43,633 bases of DNA from Paraburkholderia atlantica (GTDB taxonomy: Bacteria > Pseudomonadota > Gammaproteobacteria > Burkholderiales > Burkholderiaceae), in assembly GCF_009362785.1 (NCBI RefSeq), contig NZ_WHNQ01000043.1, positions 1 to 43,633 of the forward strand, in the 5' to 3' direction. Every line of letters begins with the position of its first letter. The first letter of the stretch is position 1. Positions 17,437 to 26,869 of the stretch are shown here, piece by piece. The notes beneath the pieces were generated by a model. The model was not told the DNA's origin. It saw only the letters and a list, made by a program, of their open reading frames with translations, and did no database searches. Both the position numbers and the translations under genes were made by a program.

Positions 17437-18390
17437 ATGGAGCCGGGGTACCGGGTGACGAACGCGCGGGCGTATAACCAGAGCCTGAGAAAGGGCGGCA
17501 TGATCAGCCTGTATGTGCCGGGCGGCGATCTGAAGGCGCAGCTTATCAACGCAAAGAGCCGTACGCCGGGCGTGTCGGGGCGTGAGCCGACCTACACCAC
17601 GGCGTACATCGAGCTGATCTTTACCTTCTATCGGCTGTTCGGCTGGGGGGGATGCGGCAGATCACCGGCTATATGGAGGACTAACGGGAGACTCGCGGGC
17701 TGGACATCCCGGTGCCCAGCGCCGGTCAGCTGGGCGAACGGTTCGCTTCACAGGAGGTGAGCGTCACGCAGCGTTGCGAACAGGTGGCCCGGCGTCTCGC
17801 GCGCGGCGGGACGAGCAGTCTCATCGTCGACAGCACGGGATTGAGCTTTGGGCGGGCGAGCCAGTGGTATGAGGAAAAGTACGCTCAGAAGGCCGCGCGC
17901 ACGCCGTGGCGCAATATGCATCTGTCGATCGACGCTGACATGAACGTACACGCGATCGGCATCACCACTACAGAAGTATCGGACAGCGAAGGAGTGGACG
18001 CCGTGCTGCCCGCTGATGTGCCGATGGATCGGGTGATTGCCGATGGCGCGTATTACAGCATCGAGCGTACCGAAGCGCTTTCAGGCGCGGGCGTGACGCC
18101 CGTCATCCCACCGCCAGCTCACGCTGTCGTACACGGCGAGGAGCGAACCCGCTGGCATGACCAGATCGTCAGATACATCGAGGACAAAGGGCATCTATGC
18201 ATTTCACAAGCAATACGGCTACGGTGTGCGCTCGCTGGTCGAGGCACAGATCTCGCGCATCAAGCGCTGCATCGGCGAACGCCTGCTGACGCAGGAGCTT
18301 GCGTCGCAGGAAGGCGAAGGCATAATCATCGCCAACCTGCTGAACCGGTGGAACGCCTTCGGCAAACGCGTTTGCGTCAAAAATCCATAG
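17437..18390 (+). pseudogene. IS5-family transposase, multiply broken
   Basis: Joined across frames this is a near full-length transposase of the IS5 superfamily. The first frame starts at 17437 with MEPGYRVTNARAYNQSLRK. A frameshift in a G-run near 17650 leads to MRQITGYMED, followed by a TAA stop. The frame then continues with DIPVPSAGQLGERF, SLIVDSTGLSF (first catalytic Asp) and VIADGAYYS (second). A one-base insertion near 18192 shifts to IYAFHKQYGYGVRSLVEAQI with the conserved Glu region, ending at 18390. At least two frameshifts and one stop inactivate it. Its insertion probably broke the hydrolase gene immediately to the right. Confidence 0.8.
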
Positions 18391-18424
18391 TCGCGTCCAT
18401 GGCACGGGAACTCGTACCCATCCG

Positions 18425-18640
18425 GACAAAGCCGGTCGCAAGCCCCGCTTTGTCACGGCCGCGGGTTGCAAGACCGTCCGTGTTGCCGTCGTAGGCAATG
18501 ATCCGTACGCCGCGACCTGACCGTGTCGTCGCCGTTGCAGGCGGCAAGCATGGCGGTTGACAGCACGGTGACGCAGAGCGTCGTGAGTGTCGGTGAAGGA
18601 TGGCGTTGCCGGGCGGTCGACGGACCGTGGATCATGTCTC
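18425..18640 (-). pseudogene. 5' fragment of a 3-hydroxybutyrate-oligomer hydrolase-like lipoprotein gene
   Basis: From the ATG at 18640 the minus strand encodes a lipoprotein-type leader, LTTLCVTVLSTAMLAACNG, with a LAAC lipobox. After a frameshift near 18525 the neighbouring frame reads VRIIAYDGNTDGLATRGRDK, then AGLATGF. This resembles the YDG-TDDLLTAGLGK-GL segment at the start of mature 3HB-oligomer hydrolases. The rest of the gene is missing and the IS5 remnant follows. A PHB depolymerase and its probable regulator are the next genes, so the functional association supports the call. The family match is short and is inferred from memory. Confidence 0.45.
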
Positions 18641-18914
18641 CGTTCGCCGCATTGTTTGTGTTGGACTTCGTTGGCGAGCGATTTCCCATTGTCCGAACGA
18701 TGATGCAACGCCGATCGGTGTTTATGACGGCAGACCGCTCCGCGAGTGCAAGTCTCGTAAAGCGGAACCCCGGTGTCTCCGGCAGGAGACGCCCTCTCCA
18801 CGAATGGACGCACATGGCTCGGGAAATCGCCGATGCATGACATCGCGACGTGCGTTGTAAGCTTCACTGGAATGGCTCGGCAGGCACGCACGCAGCGGCT
18901 AGCGTCGATCGACG

Positions 18915-20363
18915 TCAGATCCCGAGCGCGGCCATTTTCTTGTAAAAGGTCGCGCGTCCGATCCCGATCCGTGCGGCCGCCTTTGATACGCATCCGCCCT
19001 CGCATCGCAGTGCGGCACCGAGAAACCGCTTCTCGAACATCCGCATCGCGTTCTCGTAACTTGCTTCATTGATGTCCGCGTCACGGGCCTCACCGTGTTC
19101 GCGGGCAAATTCTGGAGCGGAGAGCGTCGAGTCGATGTCGTTGACGAACGCAACCAGCAAGTTGGCGTCGATGCACTGGTGATCGGAAAATATCACGGCC
19201 CGCTCGAGCGTATTGCGCAATTCACGCACATTGCCCGGCCACGCGTGCTCACGAAGCAGTTGTAGTGCATCTTCACTGAGTTCTGGGCGGCCGATATGGT
19301 GGTGTGCCACTAACTCATCGAGGATCATGTCCGAAAGTGCGGCGATATCGTGCGCACGCTTTCTCAACGGTGGTGTTCGGATGACGAGCACGTTAAGCCG
19401 ATAGTAGAGGTCGGCGCGGAAGCGGCGGGCGGCGACGAGCTCGGGAAGCGCGACGGAAGTCGCTGCAATGATTCTCGCATTGGTCGCTACCACGCGATTC
19501 GAGCCAAGCGGCTCGAATTCCTTTTCCTGCAGCACGCGTAGGAGCTTGCTCTGGAGCGAAAGCGGCATGTCTCCGATCTCATCCAGGAAAAGCGTGCCGT
19601 CGCTAGCCAGTTCGAACTTACCCACGCGGCCCTTGCGATCGGCGCCGGTGTACGCGCCTGCGGCGGCGCCGAACAGCTCGACTTCGAGCAGCGAATCGGG
19701 AATTGCCGCGACGTTCACGGCGACAAATGGCTTGTCGGCGCGTGCCGATTCCCCATGTATCGCGTGGGCGATCAATTCCTTACCGGTACCCGTTTCACCG
19801 AGTAAAAGGACGGGAAAATCGACCTGGGCTGCGCGTAGCGCGAGGCGCTTCACTTCCATGCTGGCAGGGCTCGTGCCGACGAAATTCGACAGGCTGTATC
19901 GGGCCCGCCGTGTGTGTGCTAACGCGTGTCGCGTCGCGATGAGCTCTGCTTGCAAGCGCGAGTACTGGCTAAAGAGCGGTGTGAGTGCTTTCAGTTGTCC
20001 AAAGAGGGCAAAGCCGATGGCGCCTATGGTGGCGCCGTTGTCATCCTTCAGTGGCAATCTCGTCACGATGAAAGGTTCGCGCTCGGTTTCAAGTATGTCG
20101 AGCAGAATGGGCTTTCCTGTTTTGACGACTTCTCGCATGAGGCTGTTTGGGACAACGGTCTCGCAATCGAGACCAATTGCAATCTTGGGATCGGCAAAGC
20201 CGAAGTGAGCAGCATATTTCTCACTGATCCAGACGACTTTGGCCTGTCGGTCGACGATCAGGGTGCCCTCGCTTGAATTAATGAGGGTGTCGAAGAGCGA
20301 ACGCACAGCGCGCCGCCAGACATAGCTGTAGTCGCTCAGGATTGTGCCGACCTCGGTTGCCAT
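18915..20363 (-). CDS. Sigma-54-dependent transcriptional activator (PAS-AAA+-Fis HTH)
   Basis: An intact 482-residue enhancer-binding protein that activates RNA polymerase carrying sigma-54. A PAS-like sensor occupies about 20-135. The AAA+ domain shows Walker A GETGTGKE (189-196), the sigma-54 contact loop GAYTGA (236-241, the Tyr variant of GAFTGA) and Walker B LFLDEIGD (258-265). Later it has FRADLYYRLNV and WPGNVRELRN. A Fis-type helix-turn-helix ends the protein (SKAAARIGIGRATFYKKM). It is divergent from the PHB depolymerase gene, and a -24/-12 promoter plus a palindrome lie between them, so its likely role is to switch on PHB degradation in response to a small-molecule signal sensed by the PAS domain. 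The signal itself is unknown. Confidence 0.9.
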   Translation of the reverse strand: MATEVGTILSDYSYVWRRAVRSLFDTLINSSEGTLIVDRQAKVVWISEKYAAHFGFADPKIAIGLDCETVVPNSLMREVVKTGKPILLDILETEREPFIVTRLPLKDDNGATIGAIGFALFGQLKALTPLFSQYSRLQAELIATRHALAHTRRARYSLSNFVGTSPASMEVKRLALRAAQVDFPVLLLGETGTGKELIAHAIHGESARADKPFVAVNVAAIPDSLLEVELFGAAAGAYTGADRKGRVGKFELASDGTLFLDEIGDMPLSLQSKLLRVLQEKEFEPLGSNRVVATNARIIAATSVALPELVAARRFRADLYYRLNVLVIRTPPLRKRAHDIAALSDMILDELVAHHHIGRPELSEDALQLLREHAWPGNVRELRNTLERAVIFSDHQCIDANLLVAFVNDIDSTLSAPEFAREHGEARDADINEASYENAMRMFEKRFLGAALRCEGGCVSKAAARIGIGRATFYKKMAALGI

Positions 20364-20514
20364 TCGGATCTTCTCCTCGTGTGACAGCGCCGCCCGGTCC
20401 AGCTTGCTATGAACCGTCTCGGACCAGAGGCGAAGGCGAGCAGTGTCTCAAGTTGTGGATCCGCGCGGGAGTGGGATTTCCCCTACCAATCCAGTTCTGT
20501 GGCTGGTGCTAGCG

Positions 20515-20528
20515 CATTTCCGGAAATG
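20515..20528. promoter_or_regulatory. Perfect palindrome, candidate upstream activator site
   Basis: CATTTCCGGAAATG is a 14-bp perfect palindrome lying about 137 bp upstream of the sigma-54 promoter, a typical distance for binding of an enhancer-binding protein. It is also within the leader of the divergent activator gene, so autoregulation is possible. Confidence 0.45.
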
Positions 20529-20664
20529 AAGTGTGGATTCCTCAATGTCGGGCTGCATAGGGGTGGCGGAAAAGGATGGGAGAGCGGTCTTTGAGCGTTG
20601 AGGGACGCGCCGTGCCCGACGGTTACGTGGCTCCGCTGGCGCGATGCCGTATCCACAATGGGCA

Positions 20665-20680
20665 TGGCATGGACGCTGCT
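20665..20680 (+). promoter_or_regulatory. Sigma-54 (-24/-12) promoter of the PHB depolymerase gene
   Basis: TGGCATGGACGCTGCT matches the sigma-54 consensus TGGCAYG-N4-YTGCW, with GG and GC at the required spacing. Transcription would start near 20691 and leave a leader of about 160 bases before the ATG at 20851. A sigma-54 activator gene is divergent and adjacent, which strongly supports the call. Confidence 0.75.
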
Positions 20681-20850
20681 TGTGGTTCGCGGCGGTGCTA
20701 GGGGCGGCGGTTCTGTCCGTTTGCTTCTCGGCGAAGATGGCGAATTGTCACTTCGCATCGCGAACCAATCATCCCATCGAGTCTAAATGCCCCCACGTCC
20801 CGGGGTGCTTGCCTCTCGACAGCAGTGTCCATACAACTAAAGGAGACGTT

Positions 20851-22317
20851 ATGCAACCGCTCTCACGACCCCAAAGACGATGGATTGTTGGCTTCTTCGT
20901 CGCGCTGGCGACGACTCCTGCGTTGGCCGCGGTCACGCCCGGACCCGGAACCTGGAGTGGGCAGCAGATCTGGGCCACAGATTCGGTGAATGGCGGCAAC
21001 CTGACCGGCTATTACTATTGGCCGGCGAGCCAGCCCACCACTCCCAATGGCCAGCGGGCACTGATACTTGTGCTGCACGGTTGTCTGCAGACCGCGTCCG
21101 GCGACGTGATCAACAGCAGCAGTGCGGCCGGTTTCAACTGGAAAGCAATTGCAGATCAGTACGGCGCGATCATTCTGGCGCCGAACGCGACCGGCAACGT
21201 TTATAGCAACCACTGCTGGGATTATGCGAACACGTCCCCGAGCCGCGGTACCGGGCATGTCGGTGTGCTGCTGGATCTAGTGAACCGCTTCGTTTCCAAT
21301 TCGCAGTACGCGATCGATCCCAATCAGGTGTACGTCGCGGGCCTCTCCTCGGGCGGTGGCATGACGATGGTGCTGGGTTGCATTGCCCCCGACATCTTCG
21401 CCGGAATCGGTATCAATGCCGGGCCGCCGCCTGGAACGACCACGGCGCAGATCGGTTATGTGCCAAGCGGCTATACGGCTACGACCGCGGCGAACCAGTG
21501 CAGGGCATGGGCAGGATCGAACGTCGGCAAATTCTCAACGCAGATCGCCGGCGCGGTCTGGGGGACATCGGATTACACGGTCGCGCAGGCGTACGGCCCA
21601 CTCGACACTGCCACTTTTCGAATCCTCTACGGCGGCACCTTTACCCAAGGGGCGAAGGTGACGATTCAGGGCGGCGGAACGAACACGCCGTATTCCGACA
21701 GCAGCGGAAAGGTTCGGACGCACGAGATCTCAGTTTCCGGCATGTCGCACGCATGGCCGTCCGGAACCGGCGGCAACAACGCGAACTACGTGGATGCAAC
21801 CCACATCAACTATCCGACATTCCTGATGGACTATTGGGTCAAGAATAACCTCCGCGCGGCGTCGGGGCCTGCACCGTCAGGCTCCGCACCGAGCGGCCTC
21901 GCAGTGTCGGGAACAACACAGACGACCGTTTCTCTCTCGTGGAATGCCGTTGCAAATGCCACCAGCTACAACGTCTATCGCAACGGAAGCAAGGTGAGCT
22001 CGTCCGCATCTGCCAGCTATACCGATTCAGGGTTGATCGCTGGGACGACCTATTCCTACACCGTGACCGAAATCGATCCAAATGCGGGTGAGAGCGCCCA
22101 ATCGTCGTCAGTCTCGGCGACGACGCAATCGAGCTTCGTGTGCACCGAGACGACGACCACTAACTATGCACATGTACAAGCGAGCCGAGCGCATGATTCC
22201 GGCGGCACGGCCTATGCGAACGGGTCGAACCAGAGTATGGGGCTGGACAACGTCTTTTATTCGAACACGCTGGCGCAGACGTCTGCCGGATACTATGTCA
22301 TCGGCAATTGTCCGTAA
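20851..22317 (+). CDS. phaZ: Secreted poly(3-hydroxybutyrate) depolymerase
   Basis: A 488-residue extracellular esterase that hydrolyses PHB granules released to the environment. A Sec signal peptide (1-26, cleavage after PALA) is followed by the catalytic domain. That domain has the oxyanion His76 in LVLHGCLQT, Ser166 in the lipase box GLSSG (164-168), a probable Asp241 and catalytic His300 in GMSHAWPSG. This linear order is that of type 1 catalytic domains. A Ser/Pro-rich hinge leads to a fibronectin III-like linker (about 345-425, ending in VSATTQ), then a C-terminal substrate-binding domain of about 60 residues. I choose the ATG at 20851 because AAAGGAGAC precedes it; the open frame upstream (from 20644) overlaps the promoter. 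It pairs with the divergent sigma-54 activator. Confidence 0.9.
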   Translation: MQPLSRPQRRWIVGFFVALATTPALAAVTPGPGTWSGQQIWATDSVNGGNLTGYYYWPASQPTTPNGQRALILVLHGCLQTASGDVINSSSAAGFNWKAIADQYGAIILAPNATGNVYSNHCWDYANTSPSRGTGHVGVLLDLVNRFVSNSQYAIDPNQVYVAGLSSGGGMTMVLGCIAPDIFAGIGINAGPPPGTTTAQIGYVPSGYTATTAANQCRAWAGSNVGKFSTQIAGAVWGTSDYTVAQAYGPLDTATFRILYGGTFTQGAKVTIQGGGTNTPYSDSSGKVRTHEISVSGMSHAWPSGTGGNNANYVDATHINYPTFLMDYWVKNNLRAASGPAPSGSAPSGLAVSGTTQTTVSLSWNAVANATSYNVYRNGSKVSSSASASYTDSGLIAGTTYSYTVTEIDPNAGESAQSSSVSATTQSSFVCTETTTTNYAHVQASRAHDSGGTAYANGSNQSMGLDNVFYSNTLAQTSAGYYVIGNCP

Positions 22318-22338
22318 TACGGGACGCGATTGATGAAC

Positions 22339-22367
22339 GCCTGAACGGACATCCTGTCCGTTCAGGC
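22339..22367 (+). terminator. Strong hairpin downstream of the PHB depolymerase gene
   Basis: GCCTGAACGGACA-TCC-TGTCCGTTCAGGC is a perfect 13-bp stem with a 3-base loop, starting 22 bases after the stop codon. No T-run follows, so it may act with Rho or as an mRNA 3' protector, but its position and stability fit the end of the transcript. Confidence 0.7.
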
Positions 22368-22619
22368 AAACCTAACGATGGTTGTTTCCGACATGGTGGC
22401 CGCGTTTTTCGTCCGACCGATACAGACGTCGTTGCGAGCCGCGATCACGCTTGCCGATATCGACTCCAAACAACCGAGGACGGTACACAAATCCCGTTTA
22501 CCTTTGCTAAGCGGGGCGAGTGCGTATTTCGGCGAAGCCAAACACGGATTTCGGTCAAAGTCAAACTGGATTTCGGGAGGAAAGTGAGTAGCCGTTTCGC
22601 TTGAAGTCGAACGGTTTCG

Positions 22620-22875
22620 AGGGATTCCACGATCGGTGTTCGGTGCTCCGAAACCGCAGTTCACCTCACCGAAATGCATGTTCGATATGAAAGGCGCGGT
22701 TTCGTCCAGCGTTACTGCGGACGGCTCTATCGGCCGTCGGTTATGGTGGCTACTTTTTGGGGACACCGATGACGCCGGCCCACCGGACGACCATTCGCAA
22801 AATGAAAGACTTGCTTCGCCTGAAAATGGACCTGCAATCTGTCCCAGCGGTAGGTGAGGGCCAGATGAGATGTCA
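22620..22875 (+). pseudogene. IS21-type element trace: left end and start of istA
   Basis: The frame near 22782-22830 reads TTIRKMKDLLRLKMDLQSVP. This matches the first residues of IS21-family IstA (TIRKMKDVLRLKLD). It is preceded by GTGGCTACTTTTTGGGGACA and by GAAACCGCAGTTCACC-type sequence such as is found at the left end of IS21 relatives. After about 20 codons the frame ends and nothing further of istA or istB is seen. I see nothing recognisable in 22368-22619 or in 22876-23084. Confidence 0.5.
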
Positions 22876-23084
22876 AAGCAATTCTGGAATCTATGGTCTG
22901 CCCGAATTTTGCTACCTCTGCTCTTGACTCCCCGTGGCTTGCAAAAAATCTATCCGGAATCGCTGTTCCTCGATGGAAGCCGCACCGGTCGATCCTCAAA
23001 AACGTCCGCAGCTACGGCGAGCTGTCCGACTTGTCGGCTTTTCGTCCGATCGGGTTCCCAGCGGTCACAAAACCTCGTTGCATG

Positions 23085-23978
23085 TCCAGATACCACTAGT
23101 GCACATGTCGCCACTTTTGCACTGCTAAGGTAACGCGACGCAACACCACTCAGCATGGAGCTCAATGCGCCAATGCCGGTCACGGCGAATGGCATCGCCG
23201 AAACACTGATCCCCGGAAAGCCGGTTGCCAACGACGTGTGGGAAATGAGCAGCGGCACCTCAGTCCAGAACGCGTAGAGCTCTCGCATATGCCCGAAATA
23301 GCCCAGCGTCGCGGCCCAGAACCCACCGATGCAAAACGCGCCGAGCACAGAGGGCGGCGATGCCGCCGGTGTATCCATCATGCCTGCCGAGCCGCTCGAC
23401 ACGACCGAGTGCGGTCCATCGTCAAGCACGCCGACAATAGCGGCCCCACCGACAGCAAGCGGCGAGGAAGCGGAAATGATCAGTTGCCATGGGAAGACCG
23501 TGCCCAGCACGCGCATCACATGCTCGCAGCAAACTGCCGAGAATCAGCATTCCGACTAGCTGGGCGAGCGCCTGCCCGGTGCGATCGGTTGCCCAGCCGA
23601 TGATCAGCTTCGTCCCCATCGGGTAGATGCAGGCGAGGCAGATTCCGACGCCAAAGCGTAACAGCGCAGCACTCACGAGATCCATCGCCAGCCACGCGAA
23701 GCCCAGGTTGAACAATGCTCCGGCGAGCGCGCTGCAAACGAAAATTCGGCTCGCGCGATCCGATCGACGGCGCCGCTCAGCGAAACGACGCAGGTGCCGA
23801 GGATGAACCCAAGTTGCATCGCGCTCGCCAGCCGGCCGATGTCGGCCGCGCTGATGTGCCAGATGTTCACCAGGTTTCCGGCAGTACTATTCGCGCTGAA
23901 CCACAGTGCCGTGCCGAACAGTGGCGCGATCGAGATCTCAGCGACCGGACCTATCCCGTCGACGACCAGCTTTCGCAT
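23085..23978 (-). pseudogene. MFS transporter, frameshifted
   Basis: Three minus-strand frames join into most of a major-facilitator permease. The first (23978-about 23740) has ALWFSANSTAGNLVN, then LGFILGTCVVSLSGAVDRI, covering helices 1-2. The second (about 23715-23540) has LFNLGFAWLA-like and ACIYPMGTKLIIGWATDRTG, the loop motif between helices 2 and 3 onward. The third (about 23519-23085) has GYFGHMRELYAFWTEVPLLI and further helices. Two frameshifts inactivate it, and the last helices are lost or degraded. The gene lies just downstream of the TPR-protein gene on the same strand, so the two may once have been co-transcribed. Confidence 0.75.
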
Positions 23979-23995
23979 TCCACCCCGTCATCTCA

Positions 23996-25336
23996 TCAAT
24001 TCGCCAGCGACGTCTGGGGACTGAGCAGTTGATTGAGCCAGCGCGTGTCGCGCGGAGAAGGGCGACGCTGCAGCCGTTCGTTGAGGATCGCGTGAGCCTT
24101 CGCGGCTTCGCCGCTTCGCATCAATGCAACCAGCAGCATGTCTTCGACGATTTCGCGCTGCGCGCCGCTTCCGCCGATCCGCACAACCTCTCGCGCAACC
24201 GGCGCCAGGATCTCCGCGGCAAGCGCGTACTCTTCTTCAGCAAAGGCCAACGACGCGCGGCAGATCGCCGGTACCACCGGGCCAGCCGAAAGCTTTCCGT
24301 CCTCGATGAGCTTGTGGAGGACAGCAACCCGTTGCTCGACAGCCTCGCCGTTGCCGCTCGCCGCGGCTACCAGCGCCATATGGAAGTCAACGAACGGAAA
24401 GCCCACGTCCTGGAAGAAATTCGACGCGTATTTCGCCGCGTCGTCCCACATTCCCGCCGGAACTGTGTGGCCGTACGCATGCAGGCGCCATAGAAACGAC
24501 GAGGTGTCGCTGACAATATTGATCGGCGTGCCCTGCGACGAGGCCGGCGCGACATGGTCGTTATAGACCGCGAGGGCGCGCTCGATGTCCCCGAGCTCGA
24601 GCGCGATGAGCGCGCTATGCCATGCGATGTGGCCGTGCAGCACGCCCGTTTTGTCGTACTCAGGGAGCCAGCCGGTGATGAACTCCTGCGCCTCTTCGTT
24701 TGCACCGGACTCGTACAACACGTGTGCGACCGCGTGCGCCGCATTCACATTGTGTCGCCGCAATTGCAGCGCGCGTTGCGTCAGCGTGCGTCCGAGCCGA
24801 AGGTTGCCGTTTTCGCCGTGTGCCCAGCCGCGATAGGTGAGGAACCACCAGTCGTCGGCATCGAAGTGTTTGGCATGACGCTCGCACAGGTCGACGCGTG
24901 CCTGATCGTGGTCGGCCATTCCGGAGAAGGCGAAAAGGCCGAACGCGCCCAGCGGCATCGACAGGATGACGATGTCGCGCGGCCAGCGGTCCGTGTGCAC
25001 CAGCACCGCCGCGAGCGCCTTGGCCGACTGTCCATGAATGGCGAGCGACAGCGCGTTAACGTGGGTGCGCTCGCGCTCGGTCCCGTTCCTAGCGACGAGA
25101 TCGAGCGCCTTGACAATCTTTGCGCGAGCTTCGGACGGCTGTGCGCTGATCGCATGCAGGCGTGCTCGTGCGGCATGCGCGAGGGCGAAGTCCGGGTCGG
25201 CGGCGATCGCCTCGTCCAGTGCTTCCCCGGCACCTGGCCACAACGACAGCAGGAGATCGACACCGGTTCGGTATCGCTCTGCAGCGAGGTCGGAAGTCGT
25301 TGAAAGCGGCAGGTCGTAGCGGTCAAGGCGGCCCAT
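23996..25336 (-). CDS. TTC38-like tetratricopeptide-repeat protein
   Basis: A 446-residue soluble, all-helical protein of the TTC38 type, with TPR-like helical pairs throughout. Typical segments are RYDLPLSTTSDLAAERYRTG near the start, DPDFALAHAARARLHA, PLGAFGLFAFSGMADHDQAR, WWFLTYRGWAHGENG, and HGHIAWHSALIALELGD. Its biochemical role is not established for bacteria; the repeats suggest protein binding. The open frame extends to 25498, but ATG 25336 has GGAG eleven bases upstream and begins with the conserved GRLDRYDLPLS, so I use it. The downstream same-strand MFS gene is broken and the divergent AraC gene is dead, so this seems to be the only survivor of a small gene group. Confidence 0.8.
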   Translation of the reverse strand: MGRLDRYDLPLSTTSDLAAERYRTGVDLLLSLWPGAGEALDEAIAADPDFALAHAARARLHAISAQPSEARAKIVKALDLVARNGTERERTHVNALSLAIHGQSAKALAAVLVHTDRWPRDIVILSMPLGAFGLFAFSGMADHDQARVDLCERHAKHFDADDWWFLTYRGWAHGENGNLRLGRTLTQRALQLRRHNVNAAHAVAHVLYESGANEEAQEFITGWLPEYDKTGVLHGHIAWHSALIALELGDIERALAVYNDHVAPASSQGTPINIVSDTSSFLWRLHAYGHTVPAGMWDDAAKYASNFFQDVGFPFVDFHMALVAAASGNGEAVEQRVAVLHKLIEDGKLSAGPVVPAICRASLAFAEEEYALAAEILAPVAREVVRIGGSGAQREIVEDMLLVALMRSGEAAKAHAILNERLQRRPSPRDTRWLNQLLSPQTSLAN

Positions 25337-25503
25337 AAATCGGATACTCCAGAAATTCGTTAGCAATGGCTCGGCTATCGTCTGCGGCCGGCCGCGTAGC
25401 GGTTCAGTATGTGAGACATTCATTAAACCCGGTTTCTGTGTGGCAGAAATTCGACTACTTGTCGCCATGTGTCGATTATCTGCCAACATTTCGGGCACGC
25501 GCT

Positions 25504-26240
25504 ATGAACTCGAAAATAATCGAGGCTCCGGTCGACGCCAAGCCGCCAGCGCGGCTCACGGTCCGCGCGCAGTTCATCCGGCGCGTCACTTTTTCCCCGA
25601 GCTCTCTCATCACTGGCATTAGATGGTCTATGCGACATCCGGCGCGTTGACTGTGATATCGGAGGGCGGCTCGCCCGGGATTTCTCCCGAGCAAGCCGTA
25701 TGGTTGCCGACGGGCCTTCGGCCAAGATCGGTTCACGGCTCGGCGTCCAGTGTTGCAGTCTCTGGATCACGGAGGAGACCGGCACCGCGCTCGCAGGCAC
25801 GACACCGATGGTGTTCGCGGTTTCGCCGTTGCTGAAGGCACTGATCGTTGAAGCGGCAGGCATCGAAGTGACACCAAGACGATGGCTACGCCGGTCGGAT
25901 CAGTGCTCTGATTCTCGAGCAGCTTCGGCGTTCCCGGCCACACCCGACGGCATTGCCATGGCCCAGAGATTGCGCGCTCCCGACGCTTTGCGAGACGCTT
26001 TAAGCGGACACGGCAGACCCGCGCGGCCCGGACGATTGGGGGCGCGTGCTGGGCGTGTCGGCCTGTGCGCTGGCACGGCGGTTCGTCAGCGAGACCGGCA
26101 TGAGCTTGCGGCCGTAGTGCCGGCGGATCAGGATGGTGAGGGCGATCGAACTGCTCGGCAGCGGGATGGGCGTGACTCGTACCGCGATGGGGCTACGGCT
26201 CGACCTCGGCGTTCGTGTATGCGTTTCGTCTCAAGATGGG
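25504..26240 (+). pseudogene. AraC-family regulator, degraded
   Basis: Pieces of an AraC/XylS regulator with a cupin-like sensor domain run through several frames. HFFPELSHHWH is followed by an in-frame TAG and then MVYATSGALTVISEGG, EQAVWLPTG, and in another frame TPMVFAVSPLLKALIVEAAGI. Later come DDWGRVLGVSACALARRFVS and RMVRAIELLGSGMGVTRTAM, the two HTH motifs. The final piece, GYGSTSAFVYAFRLKMG, lies in yet another frame. Multiple frameshifts and stops make it non-functional. It is divergent from the TPR-protein gene. Confidence 0.75.
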
Positions 26241-26254
26241 CAGCAGCGTCAACA

Positions 26255-26575
26255 GCGCAGAGTACGGTCCAAGGGCTGCGCTCCTCGAGCTCTCCGATGA
26301 GCAGTGGCATCAGGGAATCGACACATACTTCCAGAACGTGGCTCGACCCACCCGCCTCGTCGTGCCGCACATGAAGAAACAGCGCGGGCGCCATTATCAA
26401 CAGATTGACAGTCTTCCCGCTACCGAAGAGCGTCGTTAAAGCGTTCCGATGCACCGGTAGGGCACAAGCGCAGAGATCGCGGCAACGGTCGCGTTTCTCG
26501 CGTCGGGCGGCGCGGCGTACAACACGGGACAGGCCATCTGGGACGATGGGGGCTTACCTGCTCGATTTGATTCGT
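26255..26575 (+). pseudogene. Short-chain dehydrogenase remnant
   Basis: A middle piece reads LSDEQWHQGIDTYFQNVARP, then TRLVVPHMKKQRG and GAIIN in a neighbouring frame. A C-terminal piece near 26465-26560 reads GTSAEIAATVAFLASGGAAY, then NTGQAIWDDGG, the usual SDR ending. The N-terminal cofactor motif and the catalytic Tyr-Lys block are missing. It is a dead gene, unrelated in detail to the other SDR remnant at 12938. Confidence 0.65.
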
Positions 26576-26869
26576 GCACGTCGTAGCAAGATGTCCGGCC
26601 CCGCGGGAAATGGGCCAGGTGCATCTCAGCTTGATAGCGGCGCGAAAGCTCAGGCTGCCGGAAAGTGGCGCTGCCCAGGAAGTGGGCGACGGGAAAAGAT
26701 ATCGAAACGTGCCCGTATTTCGATAGTAATTTGCAGAAGTGTCACCGTGACTGATTTCGGCTACCGGCTCTCGTCATTAGGATAGTTACAGGTCAGCGCA
26801 ATGTTGCTTGCCCAACGGGTCGTAGGTTCTGTCGATCCGATTCCCAGCCAATCTATCGAGAGTACGACC

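Noticed and set aside
18397..18411. TGGCACGGGAACTCG resembles a sigma-54 promoter
   Set aside because: The -12 GC is not at the required spacing from the GG, and the site lies in the hydrolase remnant with no gene downstream in the right direction.
18169..19005. 278-codon minus-strand open frame spanning the IS5 remnant and the hydrolase fragment
   Set aside because: It crosses two unrelated decayed genes in a third frame and has only low-complexity, Arg-rich content; no motif supports it.
20644..20850. 69-codon upstream extension of the PHB depolymerase frame
   Set aside because: It overlaps the -24/-12 promoter and start region, while ATG 20851 has a strong ribosome site and a clean signal peptide.
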